Below are positions 9,638 to 18,656 of a stretch of 64,000 nucleotides of DNA, one piece after another (the stretch's first letter is position 1; every line of letters starts with the position of its first letter). Position numbers and translations under genes: made by a program. This DNA comes from Tissierellales bacterium. GTDB lineage: Bacteria; Bacillota; Clostridia; Tissierellales; VENL01. The stretch is from the NCBI GenBank assembly GCA_028280805.1, contig JANQLB010000116.1, forward strand, positions 33,183-97,182, read 5' to 3'. The notes under the pieces were generated by a model. The model saw only the letters and a program-made list of their open reading frames with translations. It made no database searches and was not told where the DNA came from.

Positions 9638-10264
9638 TCATTGTGTTTGATATAAATATAGCTTTTCAATACCCGAATGAACAAAAATTGCCATTTGCTT
9701 AACATAATCGTTCACTTCTTTTCTTTCGGGTTCATGTAAAACAATTTCCTCCAAAAAGCTGACATAGTTAGAGGCAAGCGTATGAACAAACATTTTATTG
9801 TTTAAACCTTCATGGCATGACTCTGTTTTAGTAAAAAAAGAGAGTACTTTGTAAAAGTTTTGTGCATAAATCTGAATAATTTTTTCCTTATAATTCTGTA
9901 GACTTGATCCTGCCGAACAAAACAAAAGTAATTTGAAGCTTTCATGATTATCAAGAACTGCTTGTGCACAGCTTTTAAAGCTTTGAATGGTTACTTCATA
10001 TGAGTCAAGCAGCGCATCCTTAGTTTTAGAAGCATAGTAACATTGATCATATTGAAAGGCATTTTTGATAAAATTTATAGCCGGAGCTGCAAGCTCACAA
10101 AACAAAGCGTCTTTATTTTCAAAATATGAATAGACAGCACCTTTTGTTAACCCCTCTTTCTCTGCGATTACACGCAGCGAAGCTTCTACATAACCATGTT
10201 CAAGAAACTCTCTACGTGCAGAACTCATAATCTTTTCTTTAATATCGTCTTTCTTTATTTGCAT
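9638..10264 (-). CDS. TetR/AcrR family regulator
   Basis: About 208 residues starting at MQIKKDDIKEK. I prefer the ATG at 10264 because GGAGGG lies five bases upstream; a TTG at 10282 would add six residues that contain the ribosome site. The N-terminal HTH is clear (ASLRVIAEKEGLTKGAVYSYF followed by ENKDALF), with a helical ligand domain after it. It lies upstream of the ABC pair on the same strand, the common TetR-ABC-ABC order of efflux or siderophore loci, so it probably regulates those genes and itself. Confidence 0.9.
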   Translation of the reverse strand: MQIKKDDIKEKIMSSARREFLEHGYVEASLRVIAEKEGLTKGAVYSYFENKDALFCELAAPAINFIKNAFQYDQCYYASKTKDALLDSYEVTIQSFKSCAQAVLDNHESFKLLLFCSAGSSLQNYKEKIIQIYAQNFYKVLSFFTKTESCHEGLNNKMFVHTLASNYVSFLEEIVLHEPERKEVNDYVKQMAIFVHSGIEKLYLYQTQ

Positions 10265-10284
10265 TTTACCCTCCATAATCAATC

Positions 10285-10307
10285 AATAAATTCCAGCGGT
10301 ATTTATT
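10285..10307. promoter_or_regulatory. Inverted repeat at the TetR gene start (operator candidate)
   Basis: AATAAAT and ATTTATT arms flank a nine-base core (TCCAGCGGT) directly upstream of the TetR ribosome site. Position and partial symmetry suggest autoregulation; the core is not palindromic. Confidence 0.4.
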
Positions 10308-10487
10308 ATAGCATTAAATTCCTATTTTTTCAACTAGAAATTTTCTGAAACGATTTCAGCACTTTGATATATAAATACAGAGGATACAATAAAAATCAAA
10401 CTTGTCTTTAGAAAAATTTAACTGTACAATAAAAAATAAATAGCAATTAAAGAATGTAAAATTGTAAGTAACAGTATGTGAAAAAAG

Positions 10488-10552
10488 TGGACGGTTTCTG
10501 ACGACACCTATTAATTTTTTAGGTTTTTATAAGTGTCAGCAAGAACTGTCCT
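10488..10552. repeat. REP/MITE-like hairpin
   Basis: Left arm GGACGGTTTCTGACGACAC and right arm GTGTCAGCAAGAACTGTCC are imperfect inverted repeats around a short spacer with its own CCTA/TAGG pairing. The GGACGGTT...GACAC signature resembles the palindromic ends I associate with REP/IS200-type elements in Firmicutes. No transposase is present. Confidence 0.45.
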
Positions 10553-10662
10553 CTGTTATATATAGTCATGTTCTGTAAATACACTCACTTACTATTTTAA
10601 ATCATGATATTGCTTACATATATAGATGAGATGCTTATTTTCTTAAAAAATTCTCAATAAAT

Positions 10663-10708
10663 GATAATGATAATCATTATTGAATAATATATAATATATT
10701 GATATAAT
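10663..10708 (+). promoter_or_regulatory. Fur box overlapping a promoter
   Basis: Bases 10663-10681 (GATAATGATAATCATTATT) match the classical 19-bp Fur consensus at 18 of 19 positions. A promoter TTGAAT (10680-10685), 17-bp spacer, TATAAT (10703-10708) starts at its right edge, so iron-loaded Fur would block the -35. The DNA directly downstream is a decayed ABC gene, then the AraC gene 500 bases on. Confidence 0.8.
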
Positions 10709-10770
10709 AATGTTAATAAAAATTAGTTTCTCATATTGTATGGTTTATCTTTTAAGTTTTTTTCCATATA

Positions 10771-10873
10771 AGAACCAGATCCCAAGAAATCATTGGGCAT
10801 GAAGTGATATTTTAATGAAAGGATACGTATTGGTGATAGATTAAAACGTTTGCCCTTAGGCTTTTGTGCTTAA
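10771..10873 (+). pseudogene. Relic of a third ABC exporter gene
   Basis: Two adjacent frames read RTRSQEIIGHEVIF and, after a frameshift near 10812-10815, NERIRIGDRLKRLPLGF before a stop at 10871. The intact gene at 14449 has RQQGSGYVIF followed by AKERMKIGDRLKRYPMGYY at the same place in its membrane domain. The match over about 30 residues in order makes a decayed paralogue likely. Nothing else of the gene is recognisable. Confidence 0.6.
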
Positions 10874-11208
10874 AGTAGTACTGAAGATTTAAGTGCGATA
10901 CAAACATCTAATATTTAAGTATCAAATTCTTGTCATAATAGAAATAATAATTTTATATTTGTACCATAATCATTTTATAATATAATGCATTTAAAAATTG
11001 TTACCAAATAAAAATTCTGGGTCAACAATAAATTTTGTGACAGGTAATACACCAGCTATATATTCCTTAAATTACATTTTATATTAAATTAAAATTTGAG
11101 GAAGTATATACATCTATCTATATAACTTAAAAAGAACATATTATAATTGAAAAATATTCTTTGAGTTTTATATAGATAATATATGTTGATACCAATGAAA
11201 GGATTCCC
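10874..11208. other. A/T-rich intergenic stretch before the AraC gene
   Basis: No open frame of useful length or clear signal. It may be further wear of the ABC relic. GAAAGGA at 11197-11203 is the AraC ribosome site. Confidence 0.4.
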
Positions 11209-12201
11209 ATGTCAATAGAAAACGCAACCATAAGTGCGAAACGTATGTATGAAGAATCAGAAATTCCATATTGCTTAGTTAATATGTGTGCTAACAGTGC
11301 AAGGCGAATTGTTGCAATTTCTCCTGAAGATGGTGAGGGAATGCTGATATTGCACAAGGTTTTAGATGGCTTGTATGTAACATATACGGACTACAGACAA
11401 AAAGGTATTGACTTTGGCAATACGCTTATAGAATATAAAGATATCATTGTAATGACACATTACATTAGCGGCAACTCGTATTTCACGTTAGAAAACCAAA
11501 AAGCCTTAGCAATAAGACCGGGGGATATCGTAATATTTGGCGGCACTATCAATTTCACCAACTCGGTTGTGAACACGGAGCGGTGCAAGTCAGTCGGATT
11601 GTACTGTGAATACGATGTGCTTTTATCTTCTCTTAAAAAGCTTGGGATTGATACTGCCGAGTTGGAGAAATACTGGTTGTTTTCATCTCACAACAACGAA
11701 ATTTTAGCTAATTCTGATAATATTGAATTCAAAGCAGCGGCAAAGAAGCTCGCTGAATATGCCCTTTCAGATAATCGTTTTATGCTGCTGCCAACTGCAT
11801 TAGAACTCTTGTACTGCGGGATTGCGGGCTTTAGAAAAACAGCTGTGATAAAAAAACCAAAGCCTTCTGCTTATTATGTTGAAATCGTGTCGCAAGTTAA
11901 GCACTTTATAGATAGTGACCCTGTCCATTGTATGTCTATTGAGCAGCTTTGCTTCCGATTCGGTCTAAGCCAGACATATTTTAGACGGATTTTTAAGGAC
12001 TGCTACGGCGTGAGTCCCTATCATTATATCCTTCATAAAAGGCTTGATCGGAGTAAGGAATTGCTTACAGACAGCGATATGAAAATCTACGAAATTGCTT
12101 TTTCACTTGGGTTTGCTTCATCCAGTAAATTTGCGGAGATATTCAAAAAGACATTTGGATTCCTTCCCTCCGAGTTTCGTAGAGACATGCTAAAGGAGTA
12201 A
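11209..12201 (+). CDS. AraC-family regulator of the ABC operon
   Basis: 330 residues. The last 100 form the two-HTH AraC domain (SIEQLCFRFGLSQTYFRRIF, then KIYEIAFSLGFASSSKFAEIF and KTFGFLPSEFRR). The first 230 are a ligand domain I cannot assign. It stands directly upstream of a decayed membrane gene and the 576/581-residue ABC pair, the layout of AraC-activated siderophore transporters such as the YbtA type. By eye this gene and the two ABC genes are richer in G+C than the flanking DNA, suggesting shared transfer. Confidence 0.88.
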   Translation: MSIENATISAKRMYEESEIPYCLVNMCANSARRIVAISPEDGEGMLILHKVLDGLYVTYTDYRQKGIDFGNTLIEYKDIIVMTHYISGNSYFTLENQKALAIRPGDIVIFGGTINFTNSVVNTERCKSVGLYCEYDVLLSSLKKLGIDTAELEKYWLFSSHNNEILANSDNIEFKAAAKKLAEYALSDNRFMLLPTALELLYCGIAGFRKTAVIKKPKPSAYYVEIVSQVKHFIDSDPVHCMSIEQLCFRFGLSQTYFRRIFKDCYGVSPYHYILHKRLDRSKELLTDSDMKIYEIAFSLGFASSSKFAEIFKKTFGFLPSEFRRDMLKE

Positions 12202-12242
12202 ACGGACTATACCATATCTAACACTGCTCTAATAAAATAGTT

Positions 12243-12270
12243 GGAGTGGGATTAATTGTAATCCTACTCC
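12243..12270 (+). terminator. Hairpin after the AraC gene
   Basis: GGAGTGGGATTA / TAATCCTACTCC, 12-bp arms with one mismatch and a four-base loop, followed by ATTATTGTATT. Weak T-run. Confidence 0.5.
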
Positions 12271-12293
12271 ATTATTGTATTAGAGCCTATTTT

Positions 12294-12328
12294 AAAGCAC
12301 ACCATTTATATCGAAATGGTGTGCTTTT
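12294..12328 (+). terminator. Rho-independent terminator
   Basis: AAAGCACACCATTT / AAATGGTGTGCTTT is a perfect 14-bp stem with a six-base loop and a TTTT end. It would uncouple the AraC gene from the downstream operon. Confidence 0.75.
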
Positions 12329-12442
12329 ATGTTGAAAAGTGTCTATTGTTTTTCGATGTAGTGTGCTATGATAATTTAAGTTAGTTTACTCTAACTGTTT
12401 TCATCTCGCTATAGCCAGAGATAATATAGAAAAGGTGTAAAA

Positions 12443-12690
12443 ATGAAAAAGAAAGAACAAAAATTTATTAGTCTTAGAAATGTGGTACTTATTGTAGCAA
12501 TGGGCGGAATAGTAGTGGTTTAATCAGCACGCTTTTTGCAGCAATGTCTATGGTGGTTGCCTTGCATTCGTCAGCCTAATTACACACTATATTGAACTGA
12601 TTTTTCAATCTGAACATAGTATTTGCATATATGGTTGATGGTCGTGTTACGAGCAGGCTTTTGCTCGATATTATTGAAGATAAGGAGTGA
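12443..12690 (+). pseudogene. Decayed small membrane protein gene (MptD/Trep_Strep-like start)
   Basis: An ATG behind AAAGGTG opens MKKKEQKFISLRNVVLIV and stops at 12520. After a scrambled stretch another frame reads NLNIVFAYMVDGRVTSRLL and LDIIEDKE to a TGA at 12690, just before the ABC start. The N-terminus resembles MptD/Trep_Strep ECF S components, which I recall as companions of such ABC pairs. The 3' piece may come from a different gene of the same operon. An internal deletion with frameshifts is the likely history. Confidence 0.55.
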
Positions 12691-12698
12691 ATGAGTAA

Positions 12699-14429
12699 AT
12701 GATGGGAAAAACACTTAAGTATGCGGGTGAATACCGCAAATATATCAACTGGGCAACGTTTTTAACCTTTTTAAGCGTCATTTGCATCATAGTTGCCTAT
12801 TATTTGGCAAACAAGCTACTGGTTGGTTTTTTATCAAAAGAATCTATGGGTTTCGTGTACGTCATGTTCATCTGCGGCGGTATAGCACTATCGAAGGTGA
12901 TAAAGGGATTTTTACAGGGCTGGGGACTTAAACTCTCTCATGAAGGTGCTTTTGGAACGCTTTATAATATGCGTGTACAATTTGCAAAAGATGTAACCAA
13001 TCATTCGCTGGGTGAAATTATAGATAACGGTACGGGAGTGTATAAAAAGGGTTTTGTTGAAGATATCAATAATTTAGAGAAGATACTTGCGCACTTTATC
13101 CCGGAAGGATATCCGAACATTTTTCTTGTTATCATATTATATGTCATTATTTTTATTGCAGATTGGCGTATGGGTTTTTTATCTCTAGCGTCATTACCAC
13201 TGGGCATTATTCCAACTATTGTGATGTTTAAAAAAGGTTTAAAAATAATGCCCAAATATTATAAAGTCAAGAATGATTTAAATTCAACCATCATTGAGTA
13301 TATTTCTGGAATGGAAGTAATTAAGGTCTTCGGAAATACGGCAGCTTCTTATGGAAAGTATGTTAAATCCGTAGAAATGAACCGTGATTCCACGATAGGG
13401 TGGTTTAGAAGTAGTTGGAAAATACAGGCGATTGTTGGAGCCGGCTTGCCTTGTACGATGCTGTTAACATTACCGGTTGGCACATATATGTATTCTACAG
13501 GTGTACTCTCACTTGATGTTTTGATTCTGGTACTCATGTTCAACTTAAGCATGGCGGTACCGCTAACAAAGATTATTAGTTTCCTTCCATTTATCCCAAG
13601 TGTAAATCACGCGGTTAAAAACTTAGAACTAATATTCAACCGCGAAAATGTGTGCTGCGGACTTCGTACACAAAAGCCCGAAAACTATGAGGTACGATTC
13701 GAGAATGTAAGCTTTGCATATCAAGAAACGGATGTAATAGGCAACTTAAGCCTTGTATTACATGCGGATACGCTTACTGCTTTTGTAGGTGAATCGGGCA
13801 GCGGAAAAAGCACGCTTGCAAGGCTGCTTGTACATTATTGGGATGTAAAATCCGGCCGAATTACTATCGGTGGCATTGACATACGAGAGTTTACGAATGA
13901 AACTTTAATGTCGATGGTGAGTTATGTGGCACAGGATACGCTGCTTTTCAGCGGAACCATTGCGGACAACATTGCTATGGGCAAAGTCGGCGCGACAAGA
14001 GATGAAATTATTGAGGCCGCAAAGTCCGCAGCTTGCCATGATTTTATCATAAAACTTGAAAACGGATACGACACTGAAGTAGGTACGCTGGGTGGAAAAC
14101 TTTCCGGTGGAGAAAGACAGCGCGTGACCATTGCCAGAGCAATATTAAAGGACGCACCGATTGTCATCCTTGACGAGGCAACAGCCTTTGCTGATGCAGA
14201 AAACGAAGCACTGATTCAGCAGGCACTTAGTAAGTTACTGAATGGAAAAACCTCAATAGTAATCGCTCACAGGTTAAATACTATAATCAATGCGGATAAT
14301 ATCATTGTGCTGGAAAATGGGGAAATTCATGCCCAAGATCCTCATAAAGATCTGCTTAAAAGCTGTCCCCTTTATAAAAACCTGTGGGAGCGAAGTGAAC
14401 GGGCTGTCAACTGGAGTCTTGAGATATGA
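12699..14429 (+). CDS. ABC exporter half-transporter, first subunit of heterodimer
   Basis: 576 residues. Membrane domain about 15-310; ATPase with Walker A GESGSGKS near residue 364, signature LSGGERQRVT and Walker B ILDEATAFADAEN. AAGGAGTGA precedes two adjacent ATGs (12699 and 12702). It ends in ERAVNWSLEI; the other three ABC proteins here carry a similar Trp motif near the end (VAWKIV, RSWEIE in two of them). Twenty bases separate it from its partner. A siderophore or metallophore substrate is inferred from fold class, AraC control and the Fur box upstream. Confidence 0.85.
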   Translation: MMGKTLKYAGEYRKYINWATFLTFLSVICIIVAYYLANKLLVGFLSKESMGFVYVMFICGGIALSKVIKGFLQGWGLKLSHEGAFGTLYNMRVQFAKDVTNHSLGEIIDNGTGVYKKGFVEDINNLEKILAHFIPEGYPNIFLVIILYVIIFIADWRMGFLSLASLPLGIIPTIVMFKKGLKIMPKYYKVKNDLNSTIIEYISGMEVIKVFGNTAASYGKYVKSVEMNRDSTIGWFRSSWKIQAIVGAGLPCTMLLTLPVGTYMYSTGVLSLDVLILVLMFNLSMAVPLTKIISFLPFIPSVNHAVKNLELIFNRENVCCGLRTQKPENYEVRFENVSFAYQETDVIGNLSLVLHADTLTAFVGESGSGKSTLARLLVHYWDVKSGRITIGGIDIREFTNETLMSMVSYVAQDTLLFSGTIADNIAMGKVGATRDEIIEAAKSAACHDFIIKLENGYDTEVGTLGGKLSGGERQRVTIARAILKDAPIVILDEATAFADAENEALIQQALSKLLNGKTSIVIAHRLNTIINADNIIVLENGEIHAQDPHKDLLKSCPLYKNLWERSERAVNWSLEI

Positions 14430-14448
14430 GATATAGGAGGAGTAACAT

Positions 14449-16194
14449 ATGATTAATATGATTAAAACAGTATTAAGGGTTTATGCCATGAGCGGCAATC
14501 TAAAAAGTCGCTTTATAGTGTCTTTTATATTTTCGTTCTTTGAGTCGTACGCTGCTAACGTTCCAATTATAATGATGCTGTTTATGTTGTTTAATCTGAT
14601 AAACGGTACGCTTACAGCACAAACATCATGGATACTGTTTGGAGGGCTCGTAGCAGGTATTCTTCTGAGAATGGTTTTTAAATATTTCGTGGTCAGCCGT
14701 CAGCAGGGTAGCGGATATGTTATTTTTGCAAAAGAGCGCATGAAAATAGGAGATAGGTTGAAACGCTATCCTATGGGATATTATTCCGACGATAGTATAG
14801 GCACAATCAGCTCTGTACTTACAAGTGATCTTATATTTATTGAAGATAACGGTGTAGGAGCAATGGGCAATTTTACAGCAGCTTTTGTGGGTATAATTGT
14901 TTCGATGATTATGATTACAATATTCGACTGGAGAATAGGTATTGTTTTCATATTCTTTCTAATTCTTTGTTCGTTTTGTATATTTTTCCTCGAACGAAAT
15001 TCAGTGATTAGCGCTAAAAAAATCCAAGGCATACAAAAGGATTTAGTAGGGTCAGTTATCGAATATATCCAAGGTATTCCTGTTATAAAAGCGTTTAATC
15101 TTGTAGACGGTAAGCACAAAAAGACGGCCAAGGATTTTGAACGTTTTCATAAAATACAAATCGAATACGAAATATTGATTATTAAGGCCGTTACCATAGT
15201 GTGGCTATTTATGAGTCTCGGAACATCGGCAATTATCTTTGCTTCTAGCTATTTCGGACAGCAAAACACCATGGCGATACCCTTTGTTGTGCTGCTCATC
15301 ATATTTGCGTTTCAGATATATAACCCTGTGCAGTTAATCGCATTAACGGTTGCTACTATAAATATGACTGATGATGGCTTAAACCGCTATGAGGCGATTC
15401 AGAAACTTCCTGTTATTGATGAAGACGGTAAGGATATCCCGCTTAAACGCTTTGATATTTCTTTTGAGGACGTTCATTTTTCCTACGACTCAAGGAAAGT
15501 ACTCCGTGGTATTAATTTTACGGCAAAAGAAAACACTATGACCGCACTTGTGGGGCGTAGCGGCAGCGGTAAATCCACGATTGTGAACTTGATCGCACGT
15601 TTTTGGGATACCGACAGCGGAAAAGTGACTATAGACGGAATAAACATTAAAGAGCTTAGTATCGACAGCCTTTATAAAAATATTTCTATGGTTTTCCAAC
15701 ATGTGTACTTATTTAACGACACAATATACAACAATATTATTTTTGGGAAACCTGATGCCACAAGAGAGGAAGTTGTCAAAGCCTGCAAAAAGGCACGCTG
15801 CCACGATTTTATTATGAAGCTTGATAAAGGCTATGATACAATGGTTGGCGAGGGCGGATGCACACTTTCGGGCGGTGAAAAACAGCGTATTTCCATAGCA
15901 CGTGCCATATTAAAAGATGCTCCCATTGTACTCTTAGATGAGGCAACGGCAAGTATCGACCCTGAAAATGAAGCGTTTATTCAAGAGGCGATTAATGAGC
16001 TTATAAAGAGAAAGACGCTTATCGTTATTGCACATAAACTTTCAAGCATAAAAAGTGCAGATAAAATTATCGTTGTAGATGACGGTAATATTATTGAGGA
16101 AGGAACACATGACGAACTCATCTCCCGCAAGGGTGAATACTATTCACTCTGGGATATACGAATGAAAAGCCGGAGCTGGGAAATAGAGCGGTAA
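14449..16194 (+). CDS. ABC exporter half-transporter, second subunit of heterodimer
   Basis: 581 residues with six membrane helices (about 15-310) and an ATPase with Walker A GRSGSGKS near residue 368, signature LSGGEKQRIS, Walker B LLDEATASIDPEN and H-loop AHK. ATAGGAGGAG precedes the ATG. It should pair with the 12699 product. Residues around 105-120 (RMKIGDRLKRYPMGYY) match the relic at 10771-10873. A strong terminator follows at 16283. Confidence 0.85.
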   Translation: MINMIKTVLRVYAMSGNLKSRFIVSFIFSFFESYAANVPIIMMLFMLFNLINGTLTAQTSWILFGGLVAGILLRMVFKYFVVSRQQGSGYVIFAKERMKIGDRLKRYPMGYYSDDSIGTISSVLTSDLIFIEDNGVGAMGNFTAAFVGIIVSMIMITIFDWRIGIVFIFFLILCSFCIFFLERNSVISAKKIQGIQKDLVGSVIEYIQGIPVIKAFNLVDGKHKKTAKDFERFHKIQIEYEILIIKAVTIVWLFMSLGTSAIIFASSYFGQQNTMAIPFVVLLIIFAFQIYNPVQLIALTVATINMTDDGLNRYEAIQKLPVIDEDGKDIPLKRFDISFEDVHFSYDSRKVLRGINFTAKENTMTALVGRSGSGKSTIVNLIARFWDTDSGKVTIDGINIKELSIDSLYKNISMVFQHVYLFNDTIYNNIIFGKPDATREEVVKACKKARCHDFIMKLDKGYDTMVGEGGCTLSGGEKQRISIARAILKDAPIVLLDEATASIDPENEAFIQEAINELIKRKTLIVIAHKLSSIKSADKIIVVDDGNIIEEGTHDELISRKGEYYSLWDIRMKSRSWEIER

Positions 16195-16282
16195 CTATAA
16201 ACTATAATTCGTAAGTAAAGCTTTTATTTAACTATATCTTCAAACACCTAAAAGGATTGACTTAAAATGAAACCTCAACCTT

Positions 16283-16308
16283 AAAAAGCGTCGTTAGACG
16301 CTTTTTTT
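16283..16308 (+). terminator. Rho-independent terminator of the ABC operon
   Basis: AAAAAGCGTC-GTTA-GACGCTTTTT, a perfect 10-bp stem with a run of seven T. Confidence 0.85.
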
Positions 16309-16468
16309 CAATAAAGCTTGTAAAAAACAATAGTAAGGCAGCATTGTAAATGAAAAAATATATAAAAATAAAAGAAAAAATTCAAATATTATGTTAAATG
16401 TGGTAGAATTACATTGTGAAGTATTGGTTATATAATAAGCTTTAATTATATTGCGGAGGTTATAAACA

Positions 16469-17350
16469 ATGAAAAATCTTAAAAGAAAATCCATTGCGTG
16501 GAAAATTTTTGCTGTTGCAGTAATTACTGTTGTTGGATTTATTGGTATTTCTGCCATAATTCCAATAAACAGTGAGATGGAATCAGATGTTGAAGGACAG
16601 GTTAAAAGTATGTTTAAAGGAGACAAAACCAGCCCAGAAAATACAGAAACAATTATAAGTTTGCTTCCTTTTATTAATTGGAGTAAATATGCAGAAGTAA
16701 ACGATGAAGATTTTTTGAATATCACAGAATGGCTAAGAAATCTTAAAATAAGCAGCAAAGACAGCATGGTAAATCTGCTTAATTCAACAAATGGATTGGA
16801 TGGTTTGTATAAGGATATATACTCCTCTACCCTAAAGTCTCTGTTTTTTAATAACAAAGAAACTTTTATAAAAGCCTTAATCAGCTTAAAAAAGGAGCAG
16901 ATTGAACTTATAGCATCCTATATACAGTCTGATTGTGATGAGAATGAAGCAATTAAGGTAGTAGAATATCTAATAGATGTATTGGGCTCAGATAGCTTAT
17001 CTTTAGATGAAAGGCTGGAAGTGGAGCATTATCTTTTAGGAGCATTCAAGGTTAATTTATCGGGTACTTTGACAAATGATGAATTGTTTTATGGACCTCC
17101 AAACTATGGAGAAAACCCTGAAACTGACGAGGAGAAATATCCATATATGCTAAAGCTTGACAAACCAATAAAGGCAGGGCACGTAGAGATAACCAAGGTA
17201 CAAGTTGTTCCTAGTATTAAAAATATAAAAGTAGTAAATAATTTTTTAAACAAGCATGTAAAGATAGAGGGATCACTATTTCTTTCTCACACTGGACATC
17301 ATTATACTCCGATTTTGATTAAAGTGGATGAAGTTTTAGAAGCGAAATAG
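16469..17350 (+). CDS. Membrane-anchored protein with DUF4431-like C-terminus
   Basis: 293 residues. One N-terminal membrane segment (about 12-32, FAVAVITVVGFIGISAIIP) suggests an anchored protein facing outward. The middle is acidic and helical with no motif I know. The last 75 residues (YPYMLKLDKPI ... VKIEGSLFLSHTGHHYTPILI) look like DUF4431, a small beta domain found in periplasmic or surface proteins, of unknown role. GCGGAGG precedes the ATG. It stands alone between a terminator and a repeat element. Function unknown. Confidence 0.75.
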   Translation: MKNLKRKSIAWKIFAVAVITVVGFIGISAIIPINSEMESDVEGQVKSMFKGDKTSPENTETIISLLPFINWSKYAEVNDEDFLNITEWLRNLKISSKDSMVNLLNSTNGLDGLYKDIYSSTLKSLFFNNKETFIKALISLKKEQIELIASYIQSDCDENEAIKVVEYLIDVLGSDSLSLDERLEVEHYLLGAFKVNLSGTLTNDELFYGPPNYGENPETDEEKYPYMLKLDKPIKAGHVEITKVQVVPSIKNIKVVNNFLNKHVKIEGSLFLSHTGHHYTPILIKVDEVLEAK

Positions 17351-17426
17351 TATGATTGAGGCATTATCAAGTTAATGTCATAAAGTTATAGTGCTAAAAA
17401 TTTACAATTATCTAGAATGGAGAATG

Positions 17427-17597
17427 CGATTAGGTCAAGGCTAGAACACATACAAGTATAATAGAAAATTGTATTCATATGTGATTCTGGATAATCATTG
17501 TTTTTAAATATTTTAAGTCATTCAGTTTCAAGAGTATAGAACGAACAATGAATATTTATTTTAAATTATGTGTTCTAGCCTGAGCCTATGCTAATCC
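17427..17597. repeat. MITE-like element with inverted ends
   Basis: The left end (GATTAGGTCAAGGCTAGAAC followed by ACATA, from 17427) and the right end (17567-17597) are inverted copies sharing GGCTAGAACACATA exactly and GATTAG at the outer side. The roughly 170-base body has no gene. Related single ends occur at 2218-2243 and about 19362-19386. Confidence 0.5.
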
Positions 17598-17639
17598 ATC
17601 TCTGTTTCCAAAACTTATTTTCATGCTATTTTTCCTTAT

Positions 17640-18656
17640 TTATATATTGAGAGCCAATCTTATGGTGGATCTTAAACCTAAAGCAGGGTTAGAAAATTGG
17701 TTTATATCGCCTACAATATATACTTTTTTCTCTGGAAGATAATAAGCAAATGAACCTGTTGAACCTGAATGACCTACAATTTCTACTTTACGTCCAAAAG
17801 GTATACCTGCTTTAATTCTCATATAGCCTCCTGCGTAGTGAATTGGACCATATGAAAGCTGTAATTTTTTATGGTCAGATAACTGATTGAATATTGATTT
17901 AGAGAATAGTTTTCCCTCAAAAAAACCTTTTATAAAAACCAACAGTTCTTTAGGCGTTGAAATAGCTCCTCCGCTTGCACCGAAAGAGGCTGTTAGTTTA
18001 TCCCTTTTCAATCTTTTTTCTTTATACATTATTGGTGGTACAGGGATATCTCTAGCATATGCTAAATAAGTATTCTTAAGGTTTAAAGGGGTATAAATAT
18101 ATTTGTCGTACACTTTATCTAAATCAGTATCGCATATATTTTCTAATATTTTACCAAGTAAATCAAAGTTAATATCAGCATAATGTGCTCTTGATTTTCC
18201 TCTTGGTTTAAAGTGAGGCTTTAATTGTTTTGTAAAAGTGACATAATCATCAACATCATATGCAAAATCCTCATTTATTGACCTTTTGTATATATTAGCT
18301 TTTCCTTCTAAAAAGTAATCCGGTAATCCGCTTACCTGAAACAGCAAATCTGATATTGTAAGCTCAAAGGAGTACTCTTTTCCTTTATATACATGTAAAC
18401 CTGTTAAAATATCTTCATCTAAATACTTGGCTATTTTATCATCCAGTGATAATTTTTTTTCATCATATAATGCCAAAATACATGCTGTGGTATATAGTTT
18501 TGTTATACTTGCCAATACAATCTGAGAGTCTGAATTTTTATTTCCATAACATTTGTCTAAAAGAATATCACCCTTTGAATTTTCTATATATGCAACACAT
18601 TCATGTATATTTTTATTTCTTGTAAGCTTATCAAAAACCATTTCTAATTTATTCAT
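17640..18656 (-). CDS. Serine hydrolase, beta-lactamase class C/PBP4* family
   Basis: 338 residues, no signal peptide. Ser50-I-T-Lys53 is the SxxK nucleophile motif; HYAD stands where the family has YxN (Asp in place of Asn), and GHSGSTGSF is the third motif (usually HxG). Such proteins are esterases, peptidases or peptide amidases rather than true lactamases. The start overlaps the end of the PadR gene by eight bases, so they form one operon. A paralogue lies at 23514-24578; both share GLHV, LL..SG.PDY and the FKP motif. Confidence 0.85.
   Translation of the reverse strand: MNKLEMVFDKLTRNKNIHECVAYIENSKGDILLDKCYGNKNSDSQIVLASITKLYTTACILALYDEKKLSLDDKIAKYLDEDILTGLHVYKGKEYSFELTISDLLFQVSGLPDYFLEGKANIYKRSINEDFAYDVDDYVTFTKQLKPHFKPRGKSRAHYADINFDLLGKILENICDTDLDKVYDKYIYTPLNLKNTYLAYARDIPVPPIMYKEKRLKRDKLTASFGASGGAISTPKELLVFIKGFFEGKLFSKSIFNQLSDHKKLQLSYGPIHYAGGYMRIKAGIPFGRKVEIVGHSGSTGSFAYYLPEKKVYIVGDINQFSNPALGLRSTIRLALNI

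Noticed and set aside
16294..16857. 187-codon hydrophobic minus-strand frame
   Set aside because: It lies over the terminator and the start of the plus-strand 16469 gene, which has a ribosome site and protein-like composition.
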